From: Ceriagrion tenellum
Lineage: Eukaryota > Arthropoda > Insecta > Odonata > Coenagrionidae
DNA length: 64,000 bases
Reading direction: 5' to 3'
NCBI GenBank assembly: GCA_963169105.1
Contig: OY720636.1
Span: forward strand, 76,558,123 to 76,622,122
Below are positions 1 through 10,319 of this stretch, one piece after another. The stretch's first letter is position 1. Each line of letters opens with the position of its first letter. Under the pieces are notes generated by a model, which saw only the letters and a program-made list of their open reading frames with translations, was not told the DNA's origin and did no database searches. Made by a program: the position numbers and the translations under genes.

Positions 1-347
1 TTCTAAAAATGAAAGGACGGTGGAAAATGTAAACAGTTCAGAAACAGGCACCTAAAGATGACGCAGTAGCGGTGCAACTAGTAGTACAAATAAATAACTC
101 TGAGGATTTAACCATATTTTGTATTGTGATTATTTATTAAATGATAGACTTCCACAAGGTGAATGGATTGAATTCAATTCAGAAAGAGTTGTAACTGCAC
201 AAATATCCTTCAAATGCCAAATAATGACACTAGTCATATGCGACTTTCACTATTGCAATTGGCTATGACGGTTTGGAACGATATTCCTGAATATATTAAG
301 GGTTCTTAAATAACCTTAAGTTCCAAATGGTTATGACTTCATATATA
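1..347. other. No recognisable feature
   Basis: AT-rich sequence without a supported ORF, repeat or RNA. It ends in the TA dinucleotide (346-347) that serves as the target site of the adjacent mariner element. Confidence 0.5.
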
Positions 348-910
348 CGAGGCATGTTTTTTTAAATAAGCACCGGTTTGAAATTCGGCCACTGCAATGC
401 TGCGGTTGGCATGGACCCTGTGTACCTACATCTATCAGGAAGCCACAGACGCCATTACGGAAACATTCTATTGTGTTTACGTGTGTTTGTGAGTATTTTA
501 AATACCTCTGCCGATTAAAACTATGAAATACACGCGGTGATTCGTTTTCTTAGTGCTAAAGGCGTGAAAGTGGCTGAAACCCATCCTCAGATCAGTGAAG
601 TGTATGGAAAAACAATTATAAGCGATGGAATGGTACGGAAAAGGGTTAGAGCTTTAAGAGAATCTAATCAAAATGCATGGGATGCTGAGTAAGGGGAACG
701 TTTCGCTCCATGACAATGCCCGTCCACACACGGCTAATCAAATTGAAGATCTTATCGGATTATTTGGCTGGGAACAACTTGATCACCCGCCGTACAGTCC
801 CGATCTAGCGCCCAGTGACTATCAACTGTTTTTGAAAATAATGAAACTGTTAAGAAAAGTATACTTTTGACTTTATTTATAAATGGTACTTACTTAAAAA
901 ACTCGCATCG
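348..910 (+). mobile_element. Internally deleted mariner (MITE-like), TIRs and TA duplication intact
   Basis: A 563-bp mariner deletion derivative. The left end (348-379) and the reverse complement of the right end (880-910) form imperfect terminal inverted repeats of about 31 bp, with a run of T then AAGTAAG-like sequence near each tip. TA lies on both sides (346-347 and 911-912), the canonical Tc1/mariner duplication. Inside, the transposase N-terminus (from about 522) is joined directly to its C-terminal catalytic part, with roughly the middle half missing, so the copy cannot make transposase but could once have been mobilised in trans. Confidence 0.88.
522..870 (+). pseudogene. Mariner transposase remnant, N-terminal HTH fused to DDE end
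   Basis: Two mariner pieces in different frames. At 522-692 the frame reads VIRFLSAKGVKVAE, then a second helix-turn-helix segment ending GMVRKRVRAL, and stops. A shifted frame from 673 gives HDNARPH and PPYSPDLAPSDY, the second and third catalytic aspartates of the family with the D34D spacing (34 residues between the D of HDN and the D of PSD). The first catalytic Asp and all sequence between are deleted. A full mariner transposase is about 345 residues; well under half remains. Certainly non-functional. Confidence 0.85.
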
Positions 911-912
911 TA

Positions 913-1072
913 TTTGAAACTTTTTGTCAAAACCACAGATTGGAATTTATATAGCTTATTTTGTATCAACTTACGCACATTCTCAGTGTTCCAGTGGTCC
1001 ATGTACTAAATTATGAAATAAGCCTTATATTATTGCTTCTAACGCTACGATTCTTATGTCAAAGATAAGTTT
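913..1072. other. Short spacer between two mariner copies
   Basis: 160 bp of AT-rich sequence separate the two TA-flanked mariner elements. No other signal seen. Confidence 0.5.
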
Positions 1073-1074
1073 TA

Positions 1075-2287
1075 CGAGGTGTGTTCAAAAAGTAAGGTGA
1101 CTTCAAATGGGCAACATACATTCGATTTTCATTTTTTTGTTTTGTTGTGTTGATACACATGTCCCAAACATTTGTTTACAGTTTCAATAGTATAGCATAT
1201 TTAGTTTGCTATTGATAGACACAAATGTTAGACGTGTTTTGGTGTACACGGCGATTTTCTGCTATCAAAAAAATGGATCGAAGAATTTGCATCAAATTTT
1301 GTGTAAAATATGGAATTAAGTGCTCCAAAATACTTGAAATGTTGACAGTGGCATACGGTAAGTCTGTTCTGAGTAAAGAAAATGTTTATAAGTGGTACAG
1401 GCTCTTCCAAGATGGCCGAGAAGATGCTAATGACGAACTTCGCTCTGAAAAAAAATCGTCGAATCACTATTAGAGAAGTTGCTGAGGATGTTGGCATGTC
1501 GGTTGGCTCGTGAAACGCTCGTTTCGAAACTGCTTAATTTGACCAGAAGAACGGTCGCATGAGCATCGCTCAGGAGCCGTTTAATGACGTCAATGATGAT
1601 CCTGATTTACTCAAAAGGATCATAACTGGTGACGAATCATAGTTATATGGTTATGACGTCGAAACCAAAGCCCAATCGTCCCAATGGAAGTACCCAGGAG
1701 AACCAAGATCGAAAAAAGCACGCCAAGTTCGATCAAATGTCAAGGTTTTGCTCACTGTTTTCTTCGATTACAGTGGCGTAGTGCATCAGGAGTTCTTACC
1801 ACAAGGTTGTACGGTCAATAAGGAATATTACCTTGAAGTTATGCACCGTTTGCGAGAAGCAGTACGAAAAAAACGTCCGGATTTGTGGAAAAACAATTCA
1901 TGGCTTTTGCATCACGATAATGCACCTGCTCACTCATCGTTGCTTGTAGGAGATTTTTTGGCCAAAAACAACACCAAAATCAAGCCTCAGCCACCATATT
2001 CACCGGATATGGCCGCCTGCGACTTTTTCCTGTACCCAAAACTGAAGAGACGTATGAAAGGATGGAGATTTGCAACGATTGAGGAGATGAAGACTGGTTC
2101 TCTGGAAGAGCTCAAGGCTATACCAAAACGTGCTAATCAGAATTGCTTCGAGGATTGGAAAAAGCGTTGGCACAAGTGTATTATGTCTGGGGGGGATTAC
2201 TTTGAAGGTGGCAACTTGAATATTGAAGAATAAATAAACATTTTTTCATAAAAATATAAAGCCACCTTACTTTTCAAACCCACCTTG
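1075..2287 (+). mobile_element. Full-length decayed mariner element
   Basis: A 1.21-kb element bounded by TA at 1073-1074 and 2288-2289. The left tip (GAGGTGTGTTCAAAAAGTAAGG) and the reverse complement of the right tip are close inverted repeats of about 28 bp. It contains one transposase reading unit with several disabling changes. It differs in sequence from the mariners at 348-910 and 40013-41304, so three distinct lineages are present. It lies 43 bp downstream of the stop of the coiled-coil gene on the opposite strand, possibly in its 3' UTR. Confidence 0.9.
1273..2233 (+). pseudogene. Mariner D34D transposase, frameshifted
   Basis: The N-terminal part starts near 1273 with MDRRICIKFCVKYGIKCSKI and continues through the HTH to about 1470, where the frame is lost. 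Further breaks fall around 1490-1640, with a stop just after the first catalytic motif TGDES. The frame is then open from about 1640 to 2233 with HHDNAPAH and PPYSPDMAACDFF, giving exactly 34 residues between the second and third catalytic aspartates. The C-terminus ends with the family-typical FEDWKKRWHKC and GDYFEGGN motifs. All three catalytic aspartates are visible, but no single frame encodes the protein. Confidence 0.88.
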
Positions 2288-2329
2288 TATACATCGATTG
2301 ACTTGCGTTGATGCAAACTAAACTAAAAG

Positions 2330-3167
2330 TTAAAATACATTTAAAAAACTTAAAAGTCTCAGGGCAATATAAATTACGATAAATGTTGTTATTAAGTCCA
2401 CCATCTGGTTACTCTCAACCCTGTTCTTGGCGGCCTCTTTCTCTTCTTTCCTTTTCTCCTCTCCACGTCTTTCCTCTTCGTCATTTTCCTTCCTCCGTCC
2501 TTCCTCCTCGTACCTCTTCCACTCAGTCTTTGCACTCTCGGTACCGTCATCCCCTACCGGTTCTTCCTCTTCCCGCATCTCTTCCTCGGATTCCTCACCA
2601 CTCAGACTCCCTTCGTCGATCTCCACCATCCTTCTGTCGAATCGCTCTCCCATATCCTCCTCCACCTTACTCACACTCTGCACATTCACATCTTCGCCAA
2701 CACCCTGCCAAGTGGCTGCCGGCCCTGGATCGCTCCGAAGGCGTCTCTTTTCCTCCTCGATTTCGCGCTCCTGTTTCCACTTCTTGTCTCGTGACTCTTC
2801 TCGCAGTCTACTCATATTTTCCTCCGCCCTCCTCTTAAACTCATCCGTTTGCTTCATCATCCAATCGTTCACTTTCCATCTCCTCTCCCGTAGCTGCTCA
2901 TCCTCCGGGCGCGGTATGTAGTCCTGCGTGTGAAGTCTGGCTTCTCTCTCTTTCACTTGCTCTTTCTCCATCTCGAGCATTTGCTTCTGCCATTCCAAGT
3001 GCTTTAGCTGTTCCGAAAACGTACGGTCCTCTGCCGCGTCGATCAACCTGTTGTTCTCCAAATCGATCTCCCTCAGACGCAAGGCCATCGCGCCGCTGAC
3101 CGCGTCATCGTGGTTAAGGGCGACCCTTCTCTCCTCTCCTTGTTGGCTGCTCCCACTTTCTTGATTC
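2330..3167 (-). CDS. Terminal exon of tail-anchored, highly charged coiled-coil protein
   Basis: This is the last coding exon of an unrecognised minus-strand gene. An acceptor (pyrimidine-rich, ending CACTCACAG) precedes base 3167, and the frame is open from it without a stop, entering in phase 2 with one base of a split codon. From the in-frame Met at 3088 there are 252 residues: a coiled-coil-like segment rich in E, K, R and Q (about 1-115), an acidic low-complexity stretch around residues 150-180 with EESEEEMREEEEP, a second K/E-rich helix (about 185-225), and a hydrophobic C-terminus (about 229-252, beginning MVDLITTFIVIYIAL) ending near the stop. That is the arrangement of a tail-anchored membrane protein (inference). 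The nearest compatible upstream exon is 8429-8545. Low-complexity composition makes homology guesses unsafe; function unknown. Confidence 0.62.
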
Positions 3168-3666
3168 CTGTGAGTGGCCGAAAGAAGAAAAGCAATTGGT
3201 TGATTTACTTTTTGATTTACAAAAAATCTAACTTTACACGCGCATTCTTATTTCTGATGTCTTTGATTGAAAATTTTAAAAAAAATTACTTGCAAATGAA
3301 TGGTTTGTAAACACTTAAGTCTTAAGGATAATGAAATAAGTACATTGCGCAATAATTTAATTACATATGTACAGATTCTCTGAAACGCCAAATAGTACAA
3401 TATATATATTATTAAATTGTTGCTCACAAAAATATATGTGTCAGACATACTAAAAAGTTTGGAAAATCACAACGATTTGTGATTATTGCCACAATATTAA
3501 AGCCTAGTCGGTGAATTGCGATATCTCAAGACGTAACATGATGTAATAAAAGCAAAAGTGTGCAACACTTTATATTCATTCCACTGATGTAAATCCCTTT
3601 AATTACTGTATGTACCGTGAGTTCTAGTGCATGAACAGATATACTTAAGTGTAGTCCTCGAATTTT
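3168..3666. other. Intronic sequence, nothing recognised
   Basis: AT-rich sequence immediately upstream of the acceptor on the minus strand. No repeat or ORF supported. Confidence 0.4.
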
Positions 3667-3910
3667 TTAAAAGTTTATTATGATAATAAAAACTTCACGC
3701 GTAAAATTCCGCCTTTCACGAAAAGATTGTTGAATGCTAGAGATGAAGTTTGACTATCGTAAGGTGGTTTCACAAGTAAAGCCTGATTTAGTGATACACA
3801 AATTTTTTTTCACTGCGCCATTTGAGTGGCAGCTGATGATTCCTCCTGCACCCTTAAGGTGGCTTACCGCTGGAAAGTACACTTCTATGGAAGTATCGAG
3901 CAAATAAGTA
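3667..3910. repeat. Dispersed repeat, copy 1 (pair with 4829-5070)
   Basis: About 240 bp that recur in direct orientation at 4829-5070. The first 110 bp are nearly identical (shared AACTTCACGCGTAAAATTCC and GTTGAATGCTAGAGATGAAG), then similarity declines. No coding or tRNA-like signal; family unknown. Confidence 0.75.
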
Positions 3911-4070
3911 CCTCGATGTATATCGCCCCTTGGAGGACCTCGCTTAGCTTACGTATCGCTTGGATCCAATGTAAAACAAGAAAAGAAGAGAGGAGATGAA
4001 CCGAATTTTTGGAGTAGGAAATACAAAAAGAGAAGTATCAGGCGTGAAATGGTGGAAGTTCAGCATAATA

Positions 4071-4369
4071 GATCACAGAAATGGAAATCTTCCCTTAGAT
4101 AAGGTTTAATACGACAATGTTTTCGATGCACTGCATCATCGTCTGGTACATACACAAAAAGAGATAGGGTATGTGTACAAAATGTTGCAGAGGAGGAGGT
4201 GGGTTAGGGAGGAGAAGGGATTCCCTCCTCCCTACCCCACCTCCTCCTCTGCAACATTTTGTACACATACCCTATCTCTTTTTGTGTATGTACCTGACGA
4301 TGATGCAGTGCATCGAAAACATTGTCGTATTAAACCTTATCTAATGGAAGGTTACCATTTCTGTGATTC
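4071..4369 (+). mobile_element. Foldback element with hammerhead-like ends (PLE-derived)
   Basis: A near-perfect inverted repeat of about 299 bp centred near 4220; each arm carries a GGAGGAGGTGGG-type purine block at the centre. The outer part of the right arm contains CTGACGA, a GATGC/GCATC hairpin and GAAA, the conserved core order of a hammerhead ribozyme, as in the terminal repeats of Penelope-like elements. The left arm has the mirror copy with CAGACGA, a core mutation. No protein is encoded. Confidence 0.8.
4294..4328 (+). ncRNA. Type I hammerhead ribozyme-like motif
   Basis: Core CTGACGA (4294-4300), stem II GATGC-AGT-GCATC, GAAA (4315-4318), then a minimal stem III AC-ATT-GT followed by C as the predicted cleavage nucleotide, and GTAT, which pairs with the GTAC preceding CTGACGA as stem I. 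A very short stem III is the pattern known for PLE hammerheads, which tend to need dimerisation to cleave. Whether it is active is unknown. Confidence 0.55.
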
Positions 4370-4828
4370 ATTATGAGTGAGAAATAATAATTGAAGCTTT
4401 CTTCATGTACAATATGTCAAAGAAAACTTTTGGCAATAAAAATGTACTAATTAATATTTTCAGACTATGTTCGTAGCATCTTATATTTGATTTTTAAATT
4501 TTATATAAAAGTTAAATTAAAATTAAAATTGTAATACGCCATCCAATAACTATCGTTGTAATACTTGCAGAATCTAAGATTTGTAGCAATTCTAAGGTTT
4601 CCCTACAGTTAATATAAATATTTTGAATAAAGAGTCATCCAACTCAACTCTTACAATAATGATTGGGTTGGAAAAGGGACAGAATTGAAACGCACTGGAG
4701 TGAAACGCGGGGGCGCCACGGAGGAGGTCGTCACGTTTCCTCCAGTGTTTCAGTTCCCTCCCTTTTTATTTTAAAATATGTACCACTTCAGTCTTTTCAG
4801 AAAAAATATTAATACGTATTACGTACAA
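4370..4828. other. No recognisable feature
   Basis: AT-rich intronic sequence. A short GC-rich patch around 4690-4760 has no clear identity. Confidence 0.4.
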
Positions 4829-5070
4829 GTTTATTATGGTAATAAAAACTTCACGCGTAAAATTCCGCCTTTCATGAAAAAATTGTTGAATGCTAGAGAT
4901 GAAGTTTTACTATCGTTATTTGGTTTCACAAGGTAGAGCCTGATTATATGGCACATAAATTTATTGCACTGCGCACTCTCAGTGATTGCTGAGGATTTCT
5001 CCGGAAGGAAATTACCACAGGAAAGTTTACATCTATGAAAACGTTGAGCAAAATATTTTGGCACTGCACC
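4829..5070. repeat. Dispersed repeat, copy 2 (pair with 3667-3910)
   Basis: Direct repeat of 3667-3910, about 1.16 kb apart, flanking the foldback element. The strongest match is in the first 110 bp. Confidence 0.75.
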
Positions 5071-5454
5071 TCACCTCTTGTAGTTATATGTGTTACAAAT
5101 ATGAAAGCACACTTCCGAACATAAATGAACCAAAACTTCTTTGTCTACGCAACTTTGGTGCCATGTGGAAAAAAGAATGGCGATCTCAACAACTGCAACA
5201 TGATAAACATCTATGACAACATTTCACTGCTTTCTTGCCCCCTCGCCCACAACCAAATCCATATTTCCTCCACTTTCTTTCACTACGACATAATGCACTC
5301 TACTGCACGTCAATACGATGACTTCCAAGGTTCAGTGCACTTTTTTATAGACGTATATGGCGTCTTACGCTTGAATAATCTCTAAAAAAACAATACACGT
5401 ACCAATAAAATCGATGATTGTCGAGTTTACTTTGTGGAAGTTGGTTATCATCTT
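5071..5454. other. No recognisable feature
   Basis: No supported coding or repeat signal on either strand; short overlapping ORFs have no family motif. Confidence 0.4.
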
Positions 5455-5704
5455 TAAAGTGAAAATACTTAATATTTTCCACCAATATATAAAAAATAAT
5501 TCGACCTGTTTCGGCCTGTTCAGGTTACTATCAAGATTACAATCCAAAATAACATGGAATATCACAGTTTTCTATAGGTTTCTATATAAACTGTACTGTT
5601 CCATGATATTTTGCATTGTAATCTTGACAATGGCCTGAAAAGGCCGAAACCGACCAAAGTGTTTTTAATATATTGGTGGAAAACAACGAAAGTTTTCATT
5701 TTAT
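5455..5704. mobile_element. Foldback repeat with PLE-type GGCCGAAACC ends
   Basis: Inverted arms of about 110 bp (5455-5560 and 5600-5704), sharing CCACCAATATAT near the outside and CAAGATTACAAT near the centre. The right arm reads TGGCCTGAAAAGGCCGAAAC, a hairpin plus GAAAC string typical of PLE terminal repeats, but the first hammerhead core box is degenerate (CTTGACAA). Non-coding. Confidence 0.7.
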
Positions 5705-6290
5705 AGATAATATACCTACCAGTTTACATATCATGACCATTACCGAATAAATGGCCTTCGACGGAAAATTGATTTGTTATTCTGATCCAAATTCCCTGTT
5801 ATCTTTTTCGGGTGCTCCGATTGCGATTTTTTCATGGGTATTTTGCGATGTAAGGCGGAATTGAAAGCCCGGGAGGAAGGAACTAGATTCGTTAAAATCG
5901 GCCAATGGAGTAAATAACTTCCATTATTATAAAAAAAATAACACAACCTATATTATCTTTAAAAGATACTTTTAAAAAGGCAATGACGTAAACAAACAAT
6001 GTACAAGGGAGTTTCGTGAAGCACCTAAGCTGGAAATCCGTGTTTTATCTCTTTATTATTATCTAATCATCTTATTTTTCGAGTTCCACTACCATTCACG
6101 TTATTTATTAATATATGCAATATGAATCAAACGCACCAATGCACCTGAATATTGCATGAAATTTTCTTGTCATTATGTAATTAAAAATACAAGAAAAGGA
6201 CAGATACAAGCAAGACTTCTGTGTATTCCCTTCAAGCTACACATCTCCAAATCTAGTACATAAAAATTAATGTTTGTTTGTTCGTCTACT
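5705..6290. other. No recognisable feature
   Basis: AT-rich intronic sequence up to the next LINE tail. Nothing identified. Confidence 0.4.
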
Positions 6291-6840
6291 ATGCGTTCCA
6301 ATTCCATTTACATCTACGAAATACCGTGCAAGCCACCAGTAGGGTGTGTGGCACGGGGAGATTCCACACCAGGCATGCAGCACACATCCCAATTCAATCA
6401 GAACCGCGCGCGTTTCCTCGAATGCCAGGCGCAGGCCAAAGCAGTCAGGCCAACGGTACGCTGTGAGACCACAAACAAGGAGAGTGATATGAAGAAGAAC
6501 ATGCTTCCATGCATCATACTACTCAAGATATAACTACTGGTTAGTATTATTGATGTGACAAATAAATAGTACTACAAGGTACTAAGACATGCAGAAGTAT
6601 ATCATGCCGGAGATTGCATGCGAGGTTAGTATTTAATAATCATGCTAAGATATTTAGCACTGCTAAAAAAAATTAATAAACCTAGTCGGTACCCTAGAAC
6701 TGTTTGATCGCAACTATTATGGTCCCTTATCGTGTATACGTGAAAAAATGCAACTTCAAATCTATCGGTTCTTCAGTCTATTTCTTTAATCTTATTCCGG
6801 TGATCGTTCCTACCATAATAGTTTGGCTCTAGCAAAATAT
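6291..6840 (-). mobile_element. Daphne/CR1-like LINE 3' UTR, 5'-truncated copy
   Basis: On the minus strand this is the 3' untranslated part of a LINE family found at least six times in the window. Shared blocks include GTGCAAGCCACC, CCACACCAGGCATGCA, GAGAGTGATA, GGTTAGTATTATT and TGCATGCGAGGTTAG. It ends (left side on the plus strand) in a CATCTAC repeat, that is a (GTAGAT)n-type 3' tail. Orientation is inferred from the copy at 6910-7925, which is attached to reverse-transcriptase coding sequence. Confidence 0.75.
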
Positions 6841-6909
6841 TTTCAACGTCGAGCAAAAAATAGTCCACATCAAACTTTCGTACAAGATTTAACCTATATT
6901 TCTTCCTTC

Positions 6910-7925
6910 ATCTACATCTACACCTAGGTCATACCATGCAAGCCACCCAAAGGTTGCGGCAGAGGGTGCTTCCACACCAGGCATGCATGAATTATACTGC
7001 AGAACACCGAAACTTTTGATACCAGCGTACCACACATGCAACGCACCCATTAACATCTACTAATCTATAAACATTCTATCGTCAATCATTCCAACATGCA
7101 AGGGGTGCAAGGACTACTATTACAGATTCAAAATATCATGCATAAATAAGAAAATCAATATTTTCATCATGCATAAATAAAAACGTAGAAAATATAAAGA
7201 AAAAGATCTACAGTCCAGCTAATGTCACTATTCGCAATATTCATGACGACGATCAAAGCTGTTTATGGACCCGAATGGTACGCGGAAAAAATGGCATTTT
7301 ATACCTATTGGTTCTACAATCTATCTCTCTAATTTTATTGGAGCGATCTAATCTGCTGTAGTACGTGGGGGTTAATAGTATGTTTTTTACGTTGTCAGAG
7401 AAATGTTTTTCCTGAAATGTAGCCAACAGGTCAGCCTGTAATTTAATCTACGCTGTGATAGCGATTCCCATCCCAATTCTTCTAATAATCCAGACACACT
7501 AGCAAACTTATCGTAGCATCGTTTTACAAACCTAGCTCCTCTTCCCTGCAAGTGATCTAATTCTGATATCAACCCCGCTTCATATGGATCCCATACACTG
7601 GCATCATATTCCAGATGAGGACTAACGATTGAAAAATGACGACGTTCTTTCACTTTCTCATCACATTTTCCGAGTATTTTCTTGATAAAGCCTAGCTTCC
7701 TGTATGCTTGACCGCATATTTCCGCAATACGTTCTCCCCATGATATGTCGTGAGTAATTGTGACCCCTAAATACTAAACAGACTTGGTGTTAATTATTTC
7801 CGTATTATTAATTCTGTAAGCCGTACCTAACGTATTTTTCTTTTTCCAAAAGCTGACTGCTACGCACTTTTTTATGTTCAGTTCGTTCTGCCACTTTTTG
7901 CACCAAGCATAAATAGCAGGTACCA
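6910..7925 (-). mobile_element. Daphne/CR1-like LINE: RT C-terminus plus 3' UTR and tail
   Basis: A 5'-truncated minus-strand LINE. Coding sequence runs from about 7925 to 7387: an RT thumb-like region (CKKWQNELNIKK, LGVTITHDISWGE), one in-frame stop near 7780, then the typical C-terminal domain with SPHLEYDASVWDP and SVSGLLEELGWESLSQRR. The 3' UTR (7386-6926) matches the other family copies and ends in a CATCTACATCTAC tail at 6910-6925. Degenerate and immobile, but it identifies the whole repeat family as a LINE 3' end. Confidence 0.82.
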
Positions 7926-8428
7926 TTCATCAGATTACGATGAAACTTTTGTTAGTTGTTACGCGTGCGCCCCTAAAGGTTTCTGAATTAATGAATCTAT
8001 TGTAGAATAGATGAAGCGCAAGTCGATTCAACAAATGTGTGTTGGCACGCGAGCTTCTCAAAGAAGCGAGGAACAACAAGCAAGCAACGAAGCAGATCGT
8101 TTACGAATAGCTCAATCACGTCAATCAGAATCGTATCAGTGAGGCATAATTTTGCGTGCATCAGAATTACAACAGAGAAACTAATATGTATTGAAAAGAT
8201 CGTAATTTATTAGTACATACATTAGTACATATTGCAAAGACTTGGTCTTGCTGTCTCTTTGTTTTTTGTTTTCTGATCCGCCGCGCAAATAGACAAAAAC
8301 CACTTCAACATGAGGAGGTTATCACAAAAAGAGAGTCATACATTTTCTCTCCAAGGTCATTTCCCGAGATGGAGAGTGAAAATCAATAGAGATCCATCCT
8401 TAATCGATATTTCTTCACCAAATCATAC
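7926..8428. other. Intronic sequence with an arginine/glutamine-rich remnant
   Basis: No gene called. Around 8035-8143 a plus-strand frame reads RASQRSEEQQ and DRLRIAQSRQSESYQ, reminiscent of repeat leaders in Helitron-type helicase proteins; too short to assign. Confidence 0.25.
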
Positions 8429-8545
8429 CTTTGTCCATCACTGAGGTCATCTTCGTCATCAGAGTCGTCTTCAGGAGTCGTCTTTGGCGATAGTTTCTTC
8501 GGAATTTGTCTGCGTGGAACATCACCCATTGTGGAATTTCGTCCA
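8429..8545 (-). CDS. Acidic internal or first coding exon of the tail-anchored coiled-coil gene
   Basis: 117 nt on the minus strand between an acceptor (T-rich run then CAG, plus-strand CTGAAAAAAATC) and a donor GTATGATTTG. It is open in the phase-2 frame: one base, 38 codons, two bases. A Met lies at codon 6 (MGDVPRRQIPKKLSPK), followed by PEDDSDDEDDLSDGQ. The last two bases plus the G that opens the exon at 3167 make an Arg codon, so the two exons join in frame. The basic-then-acidic layout and donor context (CAA AG|GTATG) match the small exons of the gene at 25352-32499. Intervening exons could exist that I did not detect. Confidence 0.58.
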
Positions 8546-8903
<358 letters not shown>

Positions 8904-9235
8904 GATGTGGATAGGATGGAGGAGATAGACACACAAAAAAAGAGACGATCACACTTACATAGCTAGCTTTCGGAACTAGTCCGTCTTCAAGGCGTATCAC
9001 GGAACAAATGTCGTGTGCGCTGGTGAGGATAGGGGTAGGAGGGGCGGTAGGTTAGGGGAGTGGGGATGGGGGAAGGGGAAGGGGTTTTTCCCAGCGGTTG
9101 ACGAACGGTTCTTGAAAAGGGGAAATTTTTACCAGCTCGTGTCTTGGCCGGAGAGAGCGGAAGGGGTCGCAGTGATGGTGGGGGGGGGGAGAGGGAAGGG
9201 AAGGGGGTAAATGGAAAACAACGGGGAGCGTGCGA

Positions 9236-9436
9236 TTAATGTATTTTATTTAATCCGGGCGCGGCGTACGATTTTAGCAACCAGATTATGGCCAGCTCCT
9301 TCTGGCGCACTTCAATTAACGGGGCGTCCGGGGGAAGGGAGATCAATATTGCCACCTCAAAGCACTTGTCAAAGGACAAGCCATGCTTCCGCACATGAGC
9401 AGGGACGGGGAAAGTGGAAGATGGGTCTTTACAGGT
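9236..9436 (-). pseudogene. PLE GIY-YIG polyprotein C-terminus (minus copy)
   Basis: The last ~65 codons of a PLE protein: HVRKHGLSFDKCFEVAI, then LPPDAPLIEVRQKE and APGLNKIH before the stop. The pattern matches the C-terminal extension of the intact-frame PLE at 10320-11795 (CYNVAILAFLPP and PPGLNRSH). It is truncated at the palindrome centre. Confidence 0.72.
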
Positions 9437-9564
9437 GCTTTGAGGTGGCAATATTGATCTCCCTTCCCCCGGACGCCCCGTTAATTGAAGTGCGCCAGAA
9501 GGAGCTGGCCATAATCTGGTTGCTAAAATCGTACGCCGCGCCCGGATTAAATAAAATACATTAA
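9430..9564 (+). pseudogene. PLE polyprotein C-terminus (plus copy)
   Basis: Mirror copy of 9236-9436 on the plus strand, beginning near CFEVAILISLPP and ending APGLNKIH at the stop. Slightly shorter than the minus copy because the palindrome centre belongs to the latter. Confidence 0.7.
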
Positions 9565-9935
9565 TCGCACGCTCCCCGTTGTTTTCCATTTACCCCCTTC
9601 CCTTCCCTCTCCCCCCCCCACCATCACTGCGACCCCTTCCGCTCTCTCCGGCCAAGACACGAGCTGGTAAAAATTTCCCCTTTTCAAGAACCGTTCGTCA
9701 ACCGCTGGGAAAAACCCCTTCCCCTTCCCCCATCCCCACTCCCCTAACCTACCGCCCCTCCTACCCCTATCCTCACCAGCGCACACGACATTTGTTCCGT
9801 GATACGCCTTGAAGACGGACTAGTTCCGAAAGCTAGCTATGTAAGTGTGATCGTCTCTTTTTTTGTGTGTCTATCTCCTCCATCCTATCCACATCGTGTG
9901 TTCATCGCCGCATGGCTGACTCCAATCCATCAACG

Positions 9936-10044
<109 letters not shown>

Positions 10045-10319
10045 CTTGCGAAGATTCCACGAACGTGGCAAACAATATAAATCTTCGTCACAGGGTGACA
10101 CTAAAAATAAAACATAAAAAAGCAAACTCACGAGTTTAAAATTTTCGGTGGGTCGCCCGCACCTTCGTCAGTGATAGAATGAGGATTGAGGAGGAAGAAC
10201 CATATAGGAGGGGCGGTGAGGGGAAGGAGCAGGTAGGACGGGGGGGAAGGGCGGGGAGGGAAGGAGCCAAAGACCTATTCGGGAGAAAGAAACAATGTAG
10301 CGAAATGTGGGGGATAAAA

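Noticed and set aside
2383..2921. Plus-strand Ser/Pro-rich ORFs
   Set aside because: Complement of the charged coiled-coil exon at 2330-3167.
8035..8143. Helitron-type protein fragment
   Set aside because: Only about 35 codons of R/Q/E-rich sequence; no Rep or helicase motif and no Helitron end seen.
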